From contig NZ_JARVHQ010000001.1 of NCBI RefSeq assembly GCF_040459645.1, forward strand, positions 248,001 through 312,000: DNA of 64,000 nucleotides, written 5' to 3'. This stretch comes from Bacillus cereus group sp. RP43. GTDB taxonomy: Bacteria > Bacillota > Bacilli > Bacillales > Bacillaceae_G. A program made the translations under genes and the position numbers. Under the pieces are notes generated by a model, which was not told the DNA's origin, did no database searches, and worked only from the letters and a program-made list of their open reading frames with translations. Positions 7,108 to 16,232 of this stretch are shown here, piece after piece (within the stretch, counting starts at the first letter, position 1; each line of letters begins with the position of its first letter).

Positions 7108-7593
7108 ATGAATCGTAAATGGTTATTTTGGATTCCTGTATTACTATGGATGGGGATTATTTTCTATTCTTCAGCTCAGCCATATAAAAAACAGGATATG
7201 CGCTCGGATATTGAGCAATATATAAATGTTGAATTTGTGAAAGAGCATTTTTCATGGGTATCTATCGATTATGGCGGAGGTACACCTGTTAGTATCGCAA
7301 ATAAAGGTGTAGGTGGATTTGTTGAGTTTTTCCTTCGTAAAGGTGCTCATTTTATGGTGTTCTTTATGCTTGGTTCATTGACGTATTATGCTTTTCATCG
7401 ATCGGGTTATTCGAGAAAAAGGTGCTTTGTATACGCCCTCCTTTTCGTTGCGGGGTATGCAACATTGGATGAGATTCATCAATGGTTTACGGGAGACCGT
7501 ACACCGATGTGGCAAGATTCATTGCTTGATACGTGCGGCGGGTTAACAGGAATTATAATAAGCAATTGGTTTTGGCATAGAAAAAGGAGCTAA
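7108..7593 (+). CDS. VanZ-family membrane protein
   Basis: The 161 residues carry the VanZ signature: a first helix with WIPVLLWMGIIFYSSAQP, a second block RKGAHFMVFFMLGSLTYYAF (the conserved K-x-x-H-F), and DEIHQWFTGDRTPMWQDSLLD, the conserved E-x-x-Q-x-F-x-x-x-R-x-x-x-x-x-D motif, followed by a last helix. VanZ of Enterococcus gives low-level teicoplanin resistance; most Bacillus homologues are of unknown role. Its stop codon lies inside its own terminator stem. Confidence 0.88.
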   Translation: MNRKWLFWIPVLLWMGIIFYSSAQPYKKQDMRSDIEQYINVEFVKEHFSWVSIDYGGGTPVSIANKGVGGFVEFFLRKGAHFMVFFMLGSLTYYAFHRSGYSRKRCFVYALLFVAGYATLDEIHQWFTGDRTPMWQDSLLDTCGGLTGIIISNWFWHRKRS

Positions 7594-7619
7594 TCTCAGT
7601 TAGAGATTTGCTCCTTTTT
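7581..7619 (+). terminator. Intrinsic terminator of the VanZ gene
   Basis: AAAAAGGAGC pairs with GCTCCTTTTT. The stem overlaps the stop codon, and the A and T runs allow function in both directions. Confidence 0.85.
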
Positions 7620-7621
7620 CA

Positions 7622-7661
7622 TTTATCACGCTATTTGTGGGAATAGAAACATCCACCTTAT
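7622..7661 (+). repeat. Truncated bcr1 remnant (5' end only)
   Basis: About 40 bases (TTTATCACGCTATTTGTGGG and then a CATCCACCT block) match the first 40 bases of the two full bcr1 copies with several substitutions. The similarity stops at the stop codon of the SNF2 gene. Confidence 0.65.
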
Positions 7662-10414
7662 ACGCCAAGTAATTCTCTTAGTTCATCGGTTGATAGTTCG
7701 GTCATCCAGCTATCGCTTGTAATGACGGCATTATTTAATGATTGTTTTCGTTCTAACATTTCATCAATTTTCTCTTCAAGTGTTCCCGTTGTAATCATTT
7801 TATGAACGTGAACGAAGCGTTTTTGACCGATGCGATAAGCACGGTCTGTTGCTTGGTTTTCTACAGCTGGATTCCACCAACGGTCATAGTGAATGACATG
7901 GTTGGCAGCAGTTAAGTTCAATCCTGTTCCGCCAGCCTTTAACGATAAGATGAAGATGTCATACGTTCCGTTTTGGAACTGCTCGATCATCTTGTCACGT
8001 TCTTTCTTCGGTACACTACCATTTAAGAAGAGGACACGCTGACCGAAATTTTCTTCTAGCATACTTTTTAGCATGTTCCCCATGCCAATGTATTGAGTGA
8101 AGATTAAGCAACTTTCATTTTGGTCTTTTATATTTTGGATGAGCTCCATTACCGTTTTTGTTTTCATAGAGCGCTCGACGATGTTTTGAGGTTCTTCTTC
8201 TTTCAAATAAAGTGCTGGATGATTACAAATTTGTTTTAGCTTGTTCAGCATCAATAGTATAAAGCCGCGGCGCTCAATTCCGCTTAATCCTTCTACATTT
8301 TGTAATGTATCTTGAACAAGTTGTTCATATAAGGAAGCTTGTTCTCCAGTTAGTGGACAATAGGCTTTCTGTTCTTGTTTATCTGGTAAGTTTAATGCGA
8401 CTGTTTGGTCTTTCTTCGTACGACGCAGTAAAAACGGCGAGATAAATCGTTGAACTTGCTGGATTTTTCCTTCATCGCGGTCCTTTTCGATCGGTGTGAC
8501 GAAGCGGCGCTGGAATTGTCCTAAGCTTCCGAGATATCCATGATTGATAAAGTCGAAAATAGACCAAAGCTCAGCAAGTCGGTTTTCCATCGGTGTACCG
8601 GTCAAAGCAATTTTATGATTTGCTTGCAAGTTTCTTACTGCTTTCGACTGTTTCGTATGTGGGTTTTTTATATTTTGTGCTTCGTCTAAAATAACAGCGT
8701 CCCAGCATAACGTACTAAGTTCTTCTTCATCAAGCTGAGCTAATGCATAAGAAGTTAGTATAACATCTGCGGATTGAAGAAAATCTTTAAATGACTCATC
8801 CTTAGCTCGGTTACTTCCATAATGTAATTGAACACGTAAACTTGGTGCGAAACGCTCAAATTCTTTTTGCCAATTTCCAAGAACTGATGTCGGCGCCACA
8901 ATTAATGCAGGACCTGTTTGGAGATTGTTTTCTTTAGCGTATAGTAAGTAAGTTATCGTTTGAATACTTTTTCCGAGTCCCATATCATCGGCTAATAATG
9001 CCCCAAATCCAAGCTTTCGTAAGTATAGCAGCCATTCAATCCCATGTTGTTGATACGGGCGGAGTGTTGCTTGTAGCGAAGATGGTACATCTACTTTTGG
9101 AATATCTCCAATGTGCAGAAGTTTTTGGAAAAGCTCTTCATAATATCCATCTAGTTCGATTTCAATATCGGTAAACGGACTATCGTCTTCTACAATTTCT
9201 GTTTCCGCCGTATTAGATAAATGTTGCTGCAACACGTCTTTCATTTCTAGTCCATATTTATCTGCACGGTGCATTAGTTTTTTTACTTCTTCAATAAAGG
9301 CAGGATCAAGTCTCATCCATTGGCCATTTAAATTGAAAAGACGTTTGTTCTGCTCAACGAGTTCGAAAAATTCGCTTTCTGATAAATCAATTCCGTCCGT
9401 TGAAATGCGCCAGTCGAAATTAACGAGCGTATTCATGCCGAAGAAAGACTGTGTTTGTGCTGTACTTTGCTTCAGCTGAACGCGTAACCTCGGTTTTGTT
9501 GCTTTTAAATTTTGCCACCATGATGGTAGTAAAATTGTAATGCCTGCTGCGAGTAATTCATTACTTGCTTCGGTTAAGAAGTTCCAAGCTTCCGTTTCAA
9601 AGAGTTCTTCTCGGAACTTGTCGTCCTCTTTTAGCCACGGTACGAGTTTACTGAATCCCTCTTGTGTTTCAAGAATACGTTCTTCGTAATCGTGCCATCG
9701 TTTTGGCAAGGAATCGATGCTTTCATATACATATATGCGATGCGCACCACGTTTTGGTGTAACGATTGTTTCAAGCTTCCACATTTCAAAGTTTTCTTGC
9801 GGTTCTTGTAGTCTTAGGCCGACTGTAAATGGAAGATCATCTTCAATGTAACCAATTTTTCGAAGCCAATCTTCTTCATGTAGTGCTGCTTCCAATTGCC
9901 TTTTCGTAAAGTCGTAATGTTCATATAGCCTCTTTGCATCTTCCCATCCGTCATTTGAGCGAGCATCTTGCAAAATACTTTCGTTCACAGCGGCAGAGAA
10001 AAGAGATGCTAACATGTTATCTTCAATTGAGGTATTCTGAACTTTCCAAGATGGCTGCTGAGACCAATGCTTCATGTCAGGTGTGAAACTGCCGCTGACG
10101 AAAGCGTCCCATAATTCACTTGCGTCCTTTGTAAGCGCCGTAATAGGACCGTTCATTTGCATATTTGCAAATGAATTCATTGGTTTATTTGCGATGTATT
10201 CAAATGCCTGGGCATTCGTTAACATAACGCCTTGTTTTCCCTCATATGTTGCTTCTTTTAAAAACGTTCCATAGAAGGAAGTAGAGTGCCATGCGAATGC
10301 GTTTTTTTTCCAAGTTGCTACGGGTAAGAGCGTACCGCTATCATCTTCTCCCCAAAGGAACCAACCTTGACTAACGTGCTGGAGCCTAATTGTTACTTCA
10401 GTTTGTATGATCAT
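7658..10414 (-). CDS. SNF2-family DNA-dependent ATPase/helicase (YwqA-like)
   Basis: A 918-residue Swi2/Snf2 ATPase. The N-terminal 430 residues are family-specific. The SNF2 core follows: LRPYQQHGIEWLLYLRKLG, Walker A DDMGLGKS (about residue 480), motif II DEAQ (about 575), motif III ALTGTPMENRLAELWS, then helicase C with SLKAGGTGLNLTAANHVIH and the RAYRIGQ motif VI. It is expected to translocate on double-stranded DNA and remodel protein-DNA complexes. It overlaps the upstream SWIM-domain gene by 17 bases, so the two are co-translated, as with the ywqA-ywqB pair of B. subtilis. Confidence 0.92.
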   Translation of the reverse strand: MIIQTEVTIRLQHVSQGWFLWGEDDSGTLLPVATWKKNAFAWHSTSFYGTFLKEATYEGKQGVMLTNAQAFEYIANKPMNSFANMQMNGPITALTKDASELWDAFVSGSFTPDMKHWSQQPSWKVQNTSIEDNMLASLFSAAVNESILQDARSNDGWEDAKRLYEHYDFTKRQLEAALHEEDWLRKIGYIEDDLPFTVGLRLQEPQENFEMWKLETIVTPKRGAHRIYVYESIDSLPKRWHDYEERILETQEGFSKLVPWLKEDDKFREELFETEAWNFLTEASNELLAAGITILLPSWWQNLKATKPRLRVQLKQSTAQTQSFFGMNTLVNFDWRISTDGIDLSESEFFELVEQNKRLFNLNGQWMRLDPAFIEEVKKLMHRADKYGLEMKDVLQQHLSNTAETEIVEDDSPFTDIEIELDGYYEELFQKLLHIGDIPKVDVPSSLQATLRPYQQHGIEWLLYLRKLGFGALLADDMGLGKSIQTITYLLYAKENNLQTGPALIVAPTSVLGNWQKEFERFAPSLRVQLHYGSNRAKDESFKDFLQSADVILTSYALAQLDEEELSTLCWDAVILDEAQNIKNPHTKQSKAVRNLQANHKIALTGTPMENRLAELWSIFDFINHGYLGSLGQFQRRFVTPIEKDRDEGKIQQVQRFISPFLLRRTKKDQTVALNLPDKQEQKAYCPLTGEQASLYEQLVQDTLQNVEGLSGIERRGFILLMLNKLKQICNHPALYLKEEEPQNIVERSMKTKTVMELIQNIKDQNESCLIFTQYIGMGNMLKSMLEENFGQRVLFLNGSVPKKERDKMIEQFQNGTYDIFILSLKAGGTGLNLTAANHVIHYDRWWNPAVENQATDRAYRIGQKRFVHVHKMITTGTLEEKIDEMLERKQSLNNAVITSDSWMTELSTDELRELLGV

Positions 10415-12017
10415 CGATTAATTTTCCTCTCCGTAATTCTTCTTGTAGTGCACGCAGACGTGAATATAAGTTAGCGATATGAATAATGAAAGCATCCCAT
10501 TCATCAGTTCGCTTTAGTCGTTTATAAAGCATACGTAATTTCTTTAAGTAACGAACGGCACGTTTATATGATTTGCGATTTCGCTCTTCAATTGCTTCAA
10601 TTGCGGCATGGTGATAAAGAGGAAGTGCTGCTTCGGGCGCTTCTTTTTCAATATCTTTCAATGGTTCTTTCAAAAGTTCGATTACTTCAGATCCATATAA
10701 GAGCTGAAGTTCCGTCCATGCATGGTATTGTTTCTTCGCTAGTACGTATTGTTCATAGTTCGTGAAACTATACGGTAATAGTTCTTGCAAAATCATTTCT
10801 AATCCCGCTTGTTCATTCGTATGCGTTGCATATGTCTCATACATCATCACAAATAATCGAACGATATCTTGTATGAAGACGGTATTCTCTTGTTCGGTTA
10901 TCGTTTCCTTTACTTGTTTATAAGTAAAGGAAAGCCAGCTTTTAGCACGGTCCCATTGCATCGCACTTAATAACTCTTCTAACCAATAGAAGTAAAGGCT
11001 CACAACAGAAGCAGGCTGTTTTTTTAGTAATTCCATTGCCGATAAGTCTTCATTATTTAAAAAGAGCAGATGAGAAGATGCTAATGCTTTGGAAAGTGGA
11101 TTCATTTTAGTATCGATTCGTTTTTCTTCTTCTTGTAGCTGCTCTTCTGTTCTTAACAGTTCACCCCATACGTGACGATAAATGAAGAATCGCTCTTGTG
11201 TATAGGCATCGGTAGAGAAGAATACTTCATGTATGAGCCGCGCTGTTTCTTGTAAAATCGGTTTGGATTCTTCTGGAATCGCCTCTGTTTTTAGGTCTCT
11301 AACGGTAGATTCAACTTTATCAACGAATAGGCGAACGACGTTAACTGGTTGGTGATAAGAATATAGTTTGTTTGCTTCAAACTCTTGAATTTCTTCTAAT
11401 AATTTTTGAAAGCAATAAAGTGCCGCGTGCAACTTAAATAATTCATGAATAGCAACGATGCGCGGAGCTTTCCGTTCTAATTTTGTATAGAAGTCTGTAA
11501 AAAGACTCATAAGAAAATACATTTGTTTATAAGTGAGCCGCGCTTGTTCTTTTTTAAATGATTCATATTCATTTTCAAAGTATGTTTGCCAACTTTTATA
11601 ATCCATTTCTTCAAAAGCTGATGATTGCAATACTTGTCGTGCAGTTCGAATAGGAGGAAGAGAAGGTTTTGTATTATTTTTGAATAAAGTTAATACATCT
11701 CCTACTTGCCCAAAACTAGAAGCTGCAGATAGTAACACAGCAAGCATATGCTCACATTGCGTTGGCGCGAAGCAATCGCAATAGCTTTCAGCGACAGTAC
11801 GAATCGGGATGTGAACGCTATATACACTGCCTCCAGCATCTACAGTTCCGGATAGCGTATAGCCATCAAAGTCAACGTTATAGACAACACCACTACGATA
11901 TAGGTGCCGAGCTGTAGCGACATGCTCCTGATCAGCAACTTGCTGTGGATCAAGCCCTTGAACGAACTCATTCGCAATCATCATAATTTCATCTTTCGTA
12001 ATTGAGTGTTGCAGCAT
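10398..12017 (-). CDS. SWIM zinc-finger protein, partner of the SNF2 ATPase (YwqB-like)
   Basis: This 539-residue protein has a SWIM zinc finger near residues 79-92: SYCDCFAPTQCEHMLA, the C-x-C-x(n)-C-x-H pattern. The rest is largely alpha-helical and charged, without membrane segments. SWIM proteins commonly pair with Swi2/Snf2 ATPases and are thought to bind DNA or partner proteins. The gene lies directly upstream of the SNF2 gene and overlaps it. ACGGAGGAAT precedes the ATG. The cellular process is not known. Confidence 0.87.
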   Translation of the reverse strand: MLQHSITKDEIMMIANEFVQGLDPQQVADQEHVATARHLYRSGVVYNVDFDGYTLSGTVDAGGSVYSVHIPIRTVAESYCDCFAPTQCEHMLAVLLSAASSFGQVGDVLTLFKNNTKPSLPPIRTARQVLQSSAFEEMDYKSWQTYFENEYESFKKEQARLTYKQMYFLMSLFTDFYTKLERKAPRIVAIHELFKLHAALYCFQKLLEEIQEFEANKLYSYHQPVNVVRLFVDKVESTVRDLKTEAIPEESKPILQETARLIHEVFFSTDAYTQERFFIYRHVWGELLRTEEQLQEEEKRIDTKMNPLSKALASSHLLFLNNEDLSAMELLKKQPASVVSLYFYWLEELLSAMQWDRAKSWLSFTYKQVKETITEQENTVFIQDIVRLFVMMYETYATHTNEQAGLEMILQELLPYSFTNYEQYVLAKKQYHAWTELQLLYGSEVIELLKEPLKDIEKEAPEAALPLYHHAAIEAIEERNRKSYKRAVRYLKKLRMLYKRLKRTDEWDAFIIHIANLYSRLRALQEELRRGKLIDDHTN

Positions 12018-12175
12018 AATATTCCTCCGTACACAGATTTCTTTCCTTTACCATTATAAACAAAAAATGCTCAAAACAGAAAAAATGAAATTCTAATTAC
12101 ACAATTAGAAAATCATGGTAATATATATAATGTTAATTTTATATATTACTATATGTTTATAGGGAGAGAATCGAC

Positions 12176-12667
12176 TTGTCAGATTTACAGACGAAATTAG
12201 GTAGTGGAATGAATAAATTACAAGAGGGAATAGAACAAGGAAAGCAGAAGTTGCAAATTGCACAAGAAATTGCTCAGTTGAAAAAAGGAATGCAAGTGCA
12301 AATGCAGAAAAAAGCAGAAGTTTTATTAGAGCTTGGACAACAGGTATATGTTCAACTAAGAGGAAACGGAGTAAATGAAGCGAGTTTAAAAGAAGTGATT
12401 GCTCCAATTCAAGAGTTTGATGTTGCTATTTATCAAGCAAGAAAACGAATAGTTGAATTGCAAAAACAACAAGGCGAGAAAGCTACTTGTGAATGTGGTG
12501 GGTCTTTATCAATAAATGATAAGTTCTGTGGTTCATGTGGAAATCCTAACCCGATGTTAGCGGTAGAAAGTAATAGTGAGAAGGAAAATTGTATTACATG
12601 TAATGAGTATATTGATAAAAACTCTACTTACTGCCCGGTTTGTGGAATTAAGCAAAGTGGAGAGTGA
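12176..12667 (+). CDS. Zinc-ribbon protein with N-terminal coiled coil
   Basis: 163 residues from a TTG start (AGGGAGAG eight bases upstream; the first ATG would remove eleven residues). The first 100 residues are a Gln/Lys-rich helix that should form a coiled coil. Two zinc ribbons follow: a first with CECGG and FCGSCG, and a second with CITC and YCPVCG. It is soluble, with no membrane helix. It is the first gene of a three-gene unit (12176-15615), all of whose products carry zinc ribbons; the next gene starts at or just after its stop. Confidence 0.75.
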   Translation: MSDLQTKLGSGMNKLQEGIEQGKQKLQIAQEIAQLKKGMQVQMQKKAEVLLELGQQVYVQLRGNGVNEASLKEVIAPIQEFDVAIYQARKRIVELQKQQGEKATCECGGSLSINDKFCGSCGNPNPMLAVESNSEKENCITCNEYIDKNSTYCPVCGIKQSGE

Positions 12668-12672
12668 ATAAG

Positions 12673-14223
12673 ATGTATTGTCGCACGTGCGGAAAACAAC
12701 ATGGTGAAGAAGTGAATTATTGTCCTAATGAAGGAAGTATGGAGATTGCGGGGGCAGTAGATACAGTAACGTTAGAGCAAGATACTGCTAAATATTGCAG
12801 AGGTTGCGGTAATGAAAATGCTCAGCAAAATGTATATTGTCAAAAGTGTGGACATTCTTTATTTATTGTTAAGAAAAAAGAACAACTTGTAAAATTACCT
12901 ACGATGGATAGTGCTCCTAAAGTTGCATTTACAGCAGATAAAGCAACTTTAAAAACAGGTTTAATTGGTGGGGCTATTGCAAGTGTTCTCATGTTAGTTG
13001 CTGGTTGGATTGGAAGTTTATTATTTGCTTCTATATTAAGTGAGATGTTTAGCAATCTTACGAAAGAACTGGAAATGCTACCAAGCTTTTATACAAGCGC
13101 AACTTCTACGCTATTAAATTATCATTTGCTTGGTTTTACAGCCGGTGATGATAGTGGATTGATGTTATCTTTATCTTGGCATACTCCATTTGTTTTATTA
13201 TTAATTGTTCCATTCATTATTTTAGCTGGTACAGGAATATGGTTAGGGAAACAACGTGTTGCGAAGACGATTAAGGATCAAATCTTTGTAGCAGCAATAG
13301 TCGGTATTATATATGGAATCTTTTTACTTATTATAAGTTTTGCAGCATCACAATCTTTTACAATTCCATTCTCAGATGCAGGTAAGATAACAGTTGGTTA
13401 TTCTGCTGTAAAGAGCTTCCTAAGTGGTTTTGTATGTGGAACGTTATTCACTTTAGTAGGATTTATTGTTCATACAAGCAAAAACAATATGGCACCAGCG
13501 TTTCAAGAGTTAATGCCATACGGGGCATCTATTTATTATGGGATTTCAGCTATGATAAAAGGACTTTTAGTGACAGCGGTAGTAACGTGTATTTTAGCTA
13601 TGGCGTTAGTAAGTAACGAAGACAATATTGAACCGTTAAAAGACATGAAAGCTTCAAAAACGCAGGCTGCATTATTAGCATTAGAATTAACACCTCAATT
13701 ATGGAGTATGGCTCATTTTTCTCCGTTAGAAATATCAAGTCCAGCATTTGATCATGAATTTAAAGGAATTAGTAAGAAATCATCTGATAACAAAATGGCC
13801 TTTTCATTCGTATCAGGCATTTCTGTAAATGGGATTGGGATGAAGGATATAATGATTGCACAAGGAGGAACACAGGAAGATATTGCTGAGGTTAATGAAG
13901 TAAATAGCAACTTCCATTATGGTCTATTATTACTTGTGATCCCGTTATTCTTTATGTTTAGAGCAGGTAGGAAATTAGCAGGATTACCGACTACTAATAT
14001 GTACATTACACTAGCGGTATGCAGCGGCTCTTACACAATTATGATGATTGTAATGAACATAATTTCTAAGTTCCAAATTGATGTGTCTGGAAATGTAATG
14101 AATGTATTCGGAGCGAGCGGTACTGTATTATCTATGCAAAATTCATTGGTATATTTAACTTTGTTTAGTTTTATTGTGACATACGTAGCGGCATTGGCCG
14201 GAATGAAATTAGCGAAAAAGTAG
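12673..14223 (+). CDS. Zinc-ribbon polytopic membrane protein
   Basis: The ATG at 12673 has GGAGAG eight bases upstream; an in-frame GTG at 12664 overlapping the previous stop is the alternative. Two N-terminal ribbons are visible. The first (YCRTCG ... YCPNEG) lacks its fourth cysteine; the second (YCRGCG ... YCQKCG) is complete. About eight hydrophobic helices follow from about residue 98, with a soluble loop between the fifth and sixth containing many charged residues. I do not recognise a characterised homologue. Its position before a TcaA-like gene suggests an envelope-sensing or stress function (inference). Confidence 0.75.
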   Translation: MYCRTCGKQHGEEVNYCPNEGSMEIAGAVDTVTLEQDTAKYCRGCGNENAQQNVYCQKCGHSLFIVKKKEQLVKLPTMDSAPKVAFTADKATLKTGLIGGAIASVLMLVAGWIGSLLFASILSEMFSNLTKELEMLPSFYTSATSTLLNYHLLGFTAGDDSGLMLSLSWHTPFVLLLIVPFIILAGTGIWLGKQRVAKTIKDQIFVAAIVGIIYGIFLLIISFAASQSFTIPFSDAGKITVGYSAVKSFLSGFVCGTLFTLVGFIVHTSKNNMAPAFQELMPYGASIYYGISAMIKGLLVTAVVTCILAMALVSNEDNIEPLKDMKASKTQAALLALELTPQLWSMAHFSPLEISSPAFDHEFKGISKKSSDNKMAFSFVSGISVNGIGMKDIMIAQGGTQEDIAEVNEVNSNFHYGLLLLVIPLFFMFRAGRKLAGLPTTNMYITLAVCSGSYTIMMIVMNIISKFQIDVSGNVMNVFGASGTVLSMQNSLVYLTLFSFIVTYVAALAGMKLAKK

Positions 14224-14235
14224 GGGGAGAGCATA

Positions 14236-15615
14236 TTGAAGTTTTGTGGAACTTGTAAATATCAGGTTGCAGATCATTTGAACTTTTGTCCTGATTGCGG
14301 AAGTAAGGTAGAAGAAGTTGCTGATCAAATAGCTTCTTCTCATTCAGAAATGCGGAGAGAAACAAAGCCAGGGAAAAGTAAGAAAAACATGTTTTTACTC
14401 ATAGGTTTTGTCATTGTTTTTGCTATTTTGTTTGGCGCATATAAATTCGGTGCAAGCAAGTTTTCGAAGGAAAAGCAAGTAAATGCAATGATCGAGGCAT
14501 TCCAAAATAAAAATGTTAATGCAATCGATGAGATTTTGAAAGTAGACGATCCAACCTTAAAGGTTAAGACAGAAGATATTAAGGCGTATATCCGTTATTT
14601 AAAAGAAAATCCTTCTTATAATAAAGAACTGTTATCATATTTGCAAAGAGAGACAGTAGATCAAAAGTTAGCAAGTGATAAAGCATCTTTTAAAGACGGG
14701 AAAATTATAGAAGACGGGAAAGAGTGGTTCTTGTATCCGAAGTATAAGTTCAGCATGAAATCGTATTACATGAATGTTAGCACAACTGCAAAGAATGCTG
14801 AAATATATGTGAATGATAAAAAAGAAACAGAGCTTTCTAGTGATAAAACTTCGAAAGAATTAGGTCCATACTTCCCGGGTGCTTATGTTGTAAAGGCAAA
14901 GGCGAAGACGGAACTTGCTGAATTAGAGACAGAAAAAGAAGTGGACTTAGCAGATGAAAAGAATGGGACAGTAGAAGTGAATTTATCACTTGAAGGAAAT
15001 TATGTAACCATTTCATCTGATGAAAACGATGCAACTGTATTTGTTAATGGCAAGAAACGCGGAAAGTTAAATTACGGAAGTTATAAACTTGGTCCTGTAC
15101 CGACGGATGAAACGGTAGAAGTACATTTAGAGAAAAACGCTGAATTTGGTGTGATGAAATCTGAAAGTATTAAAGTAGGAGATCAAAGTACATATTACTT
15201 AAAGTTCCCAAAAGAAGCTTCTAGTTCAGCAGTTGGAGATTTTGTACAAAATCATATTTATAATAACGTACGTGCAATTGCATTAAACGATTTTAGTTTA
15301 ATTGAAAATGATTATGATAAGAGCGGAAAATCGTATAAGGAAGACCGTGATTACTTGCAATATCTACACAAAAAAGGAATTACAGAAGATTTATTGACAA
15401 TGAATATTCGCAATGTAGAACGTCAAAGTGCGACGAAATATAAAGTAACGACATATGAAGAATATCATATTCGTTATGGTGATGGGTCTGTAAAGTTCAA
15501 GAGCTTTAATAATGACCATATCGTTACTGTTAATGGAAATGGAAAGATATTGTACCATTCTCTTGGAGCGAATAATACGCTGAAATCAGAGGAAGTATCT
15601 GGTCCGACTCGTTAA
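14236..15615 (+). CDS. TcaA-like zinc-ribbon membrane protein (YvbJ-like)
   Basis: 459 residues from a TTG start with AGGGGGAG at the right spacing. Domains in order: N-terminal zinc ribbon (FCGTC ... FCPDCG), a linker, one membrane helix at about 50-70 (MFLLIGFVIVFAILFGAYKF), and a long extracytoplasmic part with repeated beta modules (AEIYVNDKKETEL; ATVFVNGKKRGKL) and a C-terminal NTF2-like region. This is the TcaA/YvbJ architecture; TcaA of Staphylococcus affects glycopeptide sensitivity. It ends the three-gene ribbon cassette, followed by a terminator. Confidence 0.85.
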   Translation: MKFCGTCKYQVADHLNFCPDCGSKVEEVADQIASSHSEMRRETKPGKSKKNMFLLIGFVIVFAILFGAYKFGASKFSKEKQVNAMIEAFQNKNVNAIDEILKVDDPTLKVKTEDIKAYIRYLKENPSYNKELLSYLQRETVDQKLASDKASFKDGKIIEDGKEWFLYPKYKFSMKSYYMNVSTTAKNAEIYVNDKKETELSSDKTSKELGPYFPGAYVVKAKAKTELAELETEKEVDLADEKNGTVEVNLSLEGNYVTISSDENDATVFVNGKKRGKLNYGSYKLGPVPTDETVEVHLEKNAEFGVMKSESIKVGDQSTYYLKFPKEASSSAVGDFVQNHIYNNVRAIALNDFSLIENDYDKSGKSYKEDRDYLQYLHKKGITEDLLTMNIRNVERQSATKYKVTTYEEYHIRYGDGSVKFKSFNNDHIVTVNGNGKILYHSLGANNTLKSEEVSGPTR

Positions 15616-15621
15616 TATAAG

Positions 15622-15657
15622 AAAGAGGCTGTTCAATTTTGAACAGCCTCTTTTTTA
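15622..15657 (+). terminator. Intrinsic terminator of the zinc-ribbon cassette
   Basis: AAAGAGGCTGTTCAA pairs with TTGAACAGCCTCTTT, followed by a T run. Confidence 0.9.
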
Positions 15658-15682
15658 GGTAGCACGGCTATTTTCAATCTTT

Positions 15683-15775
15683 TCCTGCGAATCGATATTT
15701 CATGTCGCACCGTTGATATATTGCGAGTTACGATAGATATATTCGAAAAATCGTTGATATAATTTCCTTTACTAA
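15683..15775 (+). repeat. Dispersed 41-bp-module repeat, copy A
   Basis: Contains CCGTTGATATATTGCGAG, ACGATAGATATATTCGAAA and AATCGTTGATATAATTTCC followed by TTTACTA. It aligns with copies at 40712, 45535 (reverse orientation) and 58130. It lies just after the TcaA-like gene's terminator in that gene's orientation. Confidence 0.75.
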
Positions 15776-15797
15776 TGTCCAATAAGGAAAACTAGAA

Positions 15798-15847
15798 AAG
15801 GATGTCACCTAGTTGAACTTTTTTGCTAGGTGACATCCTTTTTTTGT
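15798..15847. terminator. Bidirectional terminator at the end of repeat copy A
   Basis: AAGGATGTCACCTAG and CTAGGTGACATCCTT form a 15-bp stem with A and T runs outside. Part of this tail (TCACCTAGTT then a T tract) recurs after repeat copy D. Confidence 0.85.
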
Positions 15848-15849
15848 AA

Positions 15850-16152
15850 TTAGAAGCGCGCTTCCTTTAATATCGCTTGTACATATGGATCATTTAATAT
15901 TTGTTCTATGAGCGGTAGCATTCCTTGCTCGAATGGAATATCAATAGGGAATGGCTTTGGAGAGCCTGGTTTTATTCCGTATTGTACGAGTTTATAATGT
16001 GTATTTTTTTCAGACTTGAGCACAATTAATTTATAGCGATTGTCATCGTTTGTAAGTGAAAAATCAATTGAAGTAGCGTCATATGTCACTTCATCTTTAT
16101 ATATGTACGGTTTTGGTGTACCAATCCAATCTACTTTTGCTTGTAAATTCAT
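15850..16152 (-). CDS. Uncharacterised 100-aa Bacillus protein
   Basis: The ATG at 16152 has GGAGG eight bases upstream; a longer frame is open upstream but has no ribosome binding site. The product has no signal or membrane segment. It shows an N-terminal strand region (AKVDWIGTPKPYIYKDEVTYD), a central beta region (IDFSLTNDDNRYKLIVLKS) and a C-terminal helix (LPLIEQILNDPYVQAILKEA). It may belong to DUF3910, though I am not certain. It lies downstream of the 3D-domain gene on the same strand with a terminator on both sides, so it is probably monocistronic. Confidence 0.65.
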   Translation of the reverse strand: MNLQAKVDWIGTPKPYIYKDEVTYDATSIDFSLTNDDNRYKLIVLKSEKNTHYKLVQYGIKPGSPKPFPIDIPFEQGMLPLIEQILNDPYVQAILKEARF

Positions 16153-16177
16153 GGGCGTAGCCTCCTTATATGTATTA

Positions 16178-16222
16178 TATAAAAAATAAAAGCCAGCTCT
16201 CAACAAAGAGAACCGGCTTTAG
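16178..16222 (-). terminator. Terminator of the EntA-like gene
   Basis: On the minus strand AAAGCCGGTTCTCT pairs imperfectly with AGAGCTGGCTTT, then a T-rich stretch. It lies between the EntA-like stop and the start of the 100-aa gene. Confidence 0.7.
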
Positions 16223-16232
16223 CAGTCATTGA

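Noticed and set aside
7658..12017. SNF2/SWIM pair as a phage-defence island
   Set aside because: No nuclease, methylase or phospholipase-D gene and no sign of a mobile island (no integrase or direct repeats) lie next to it.
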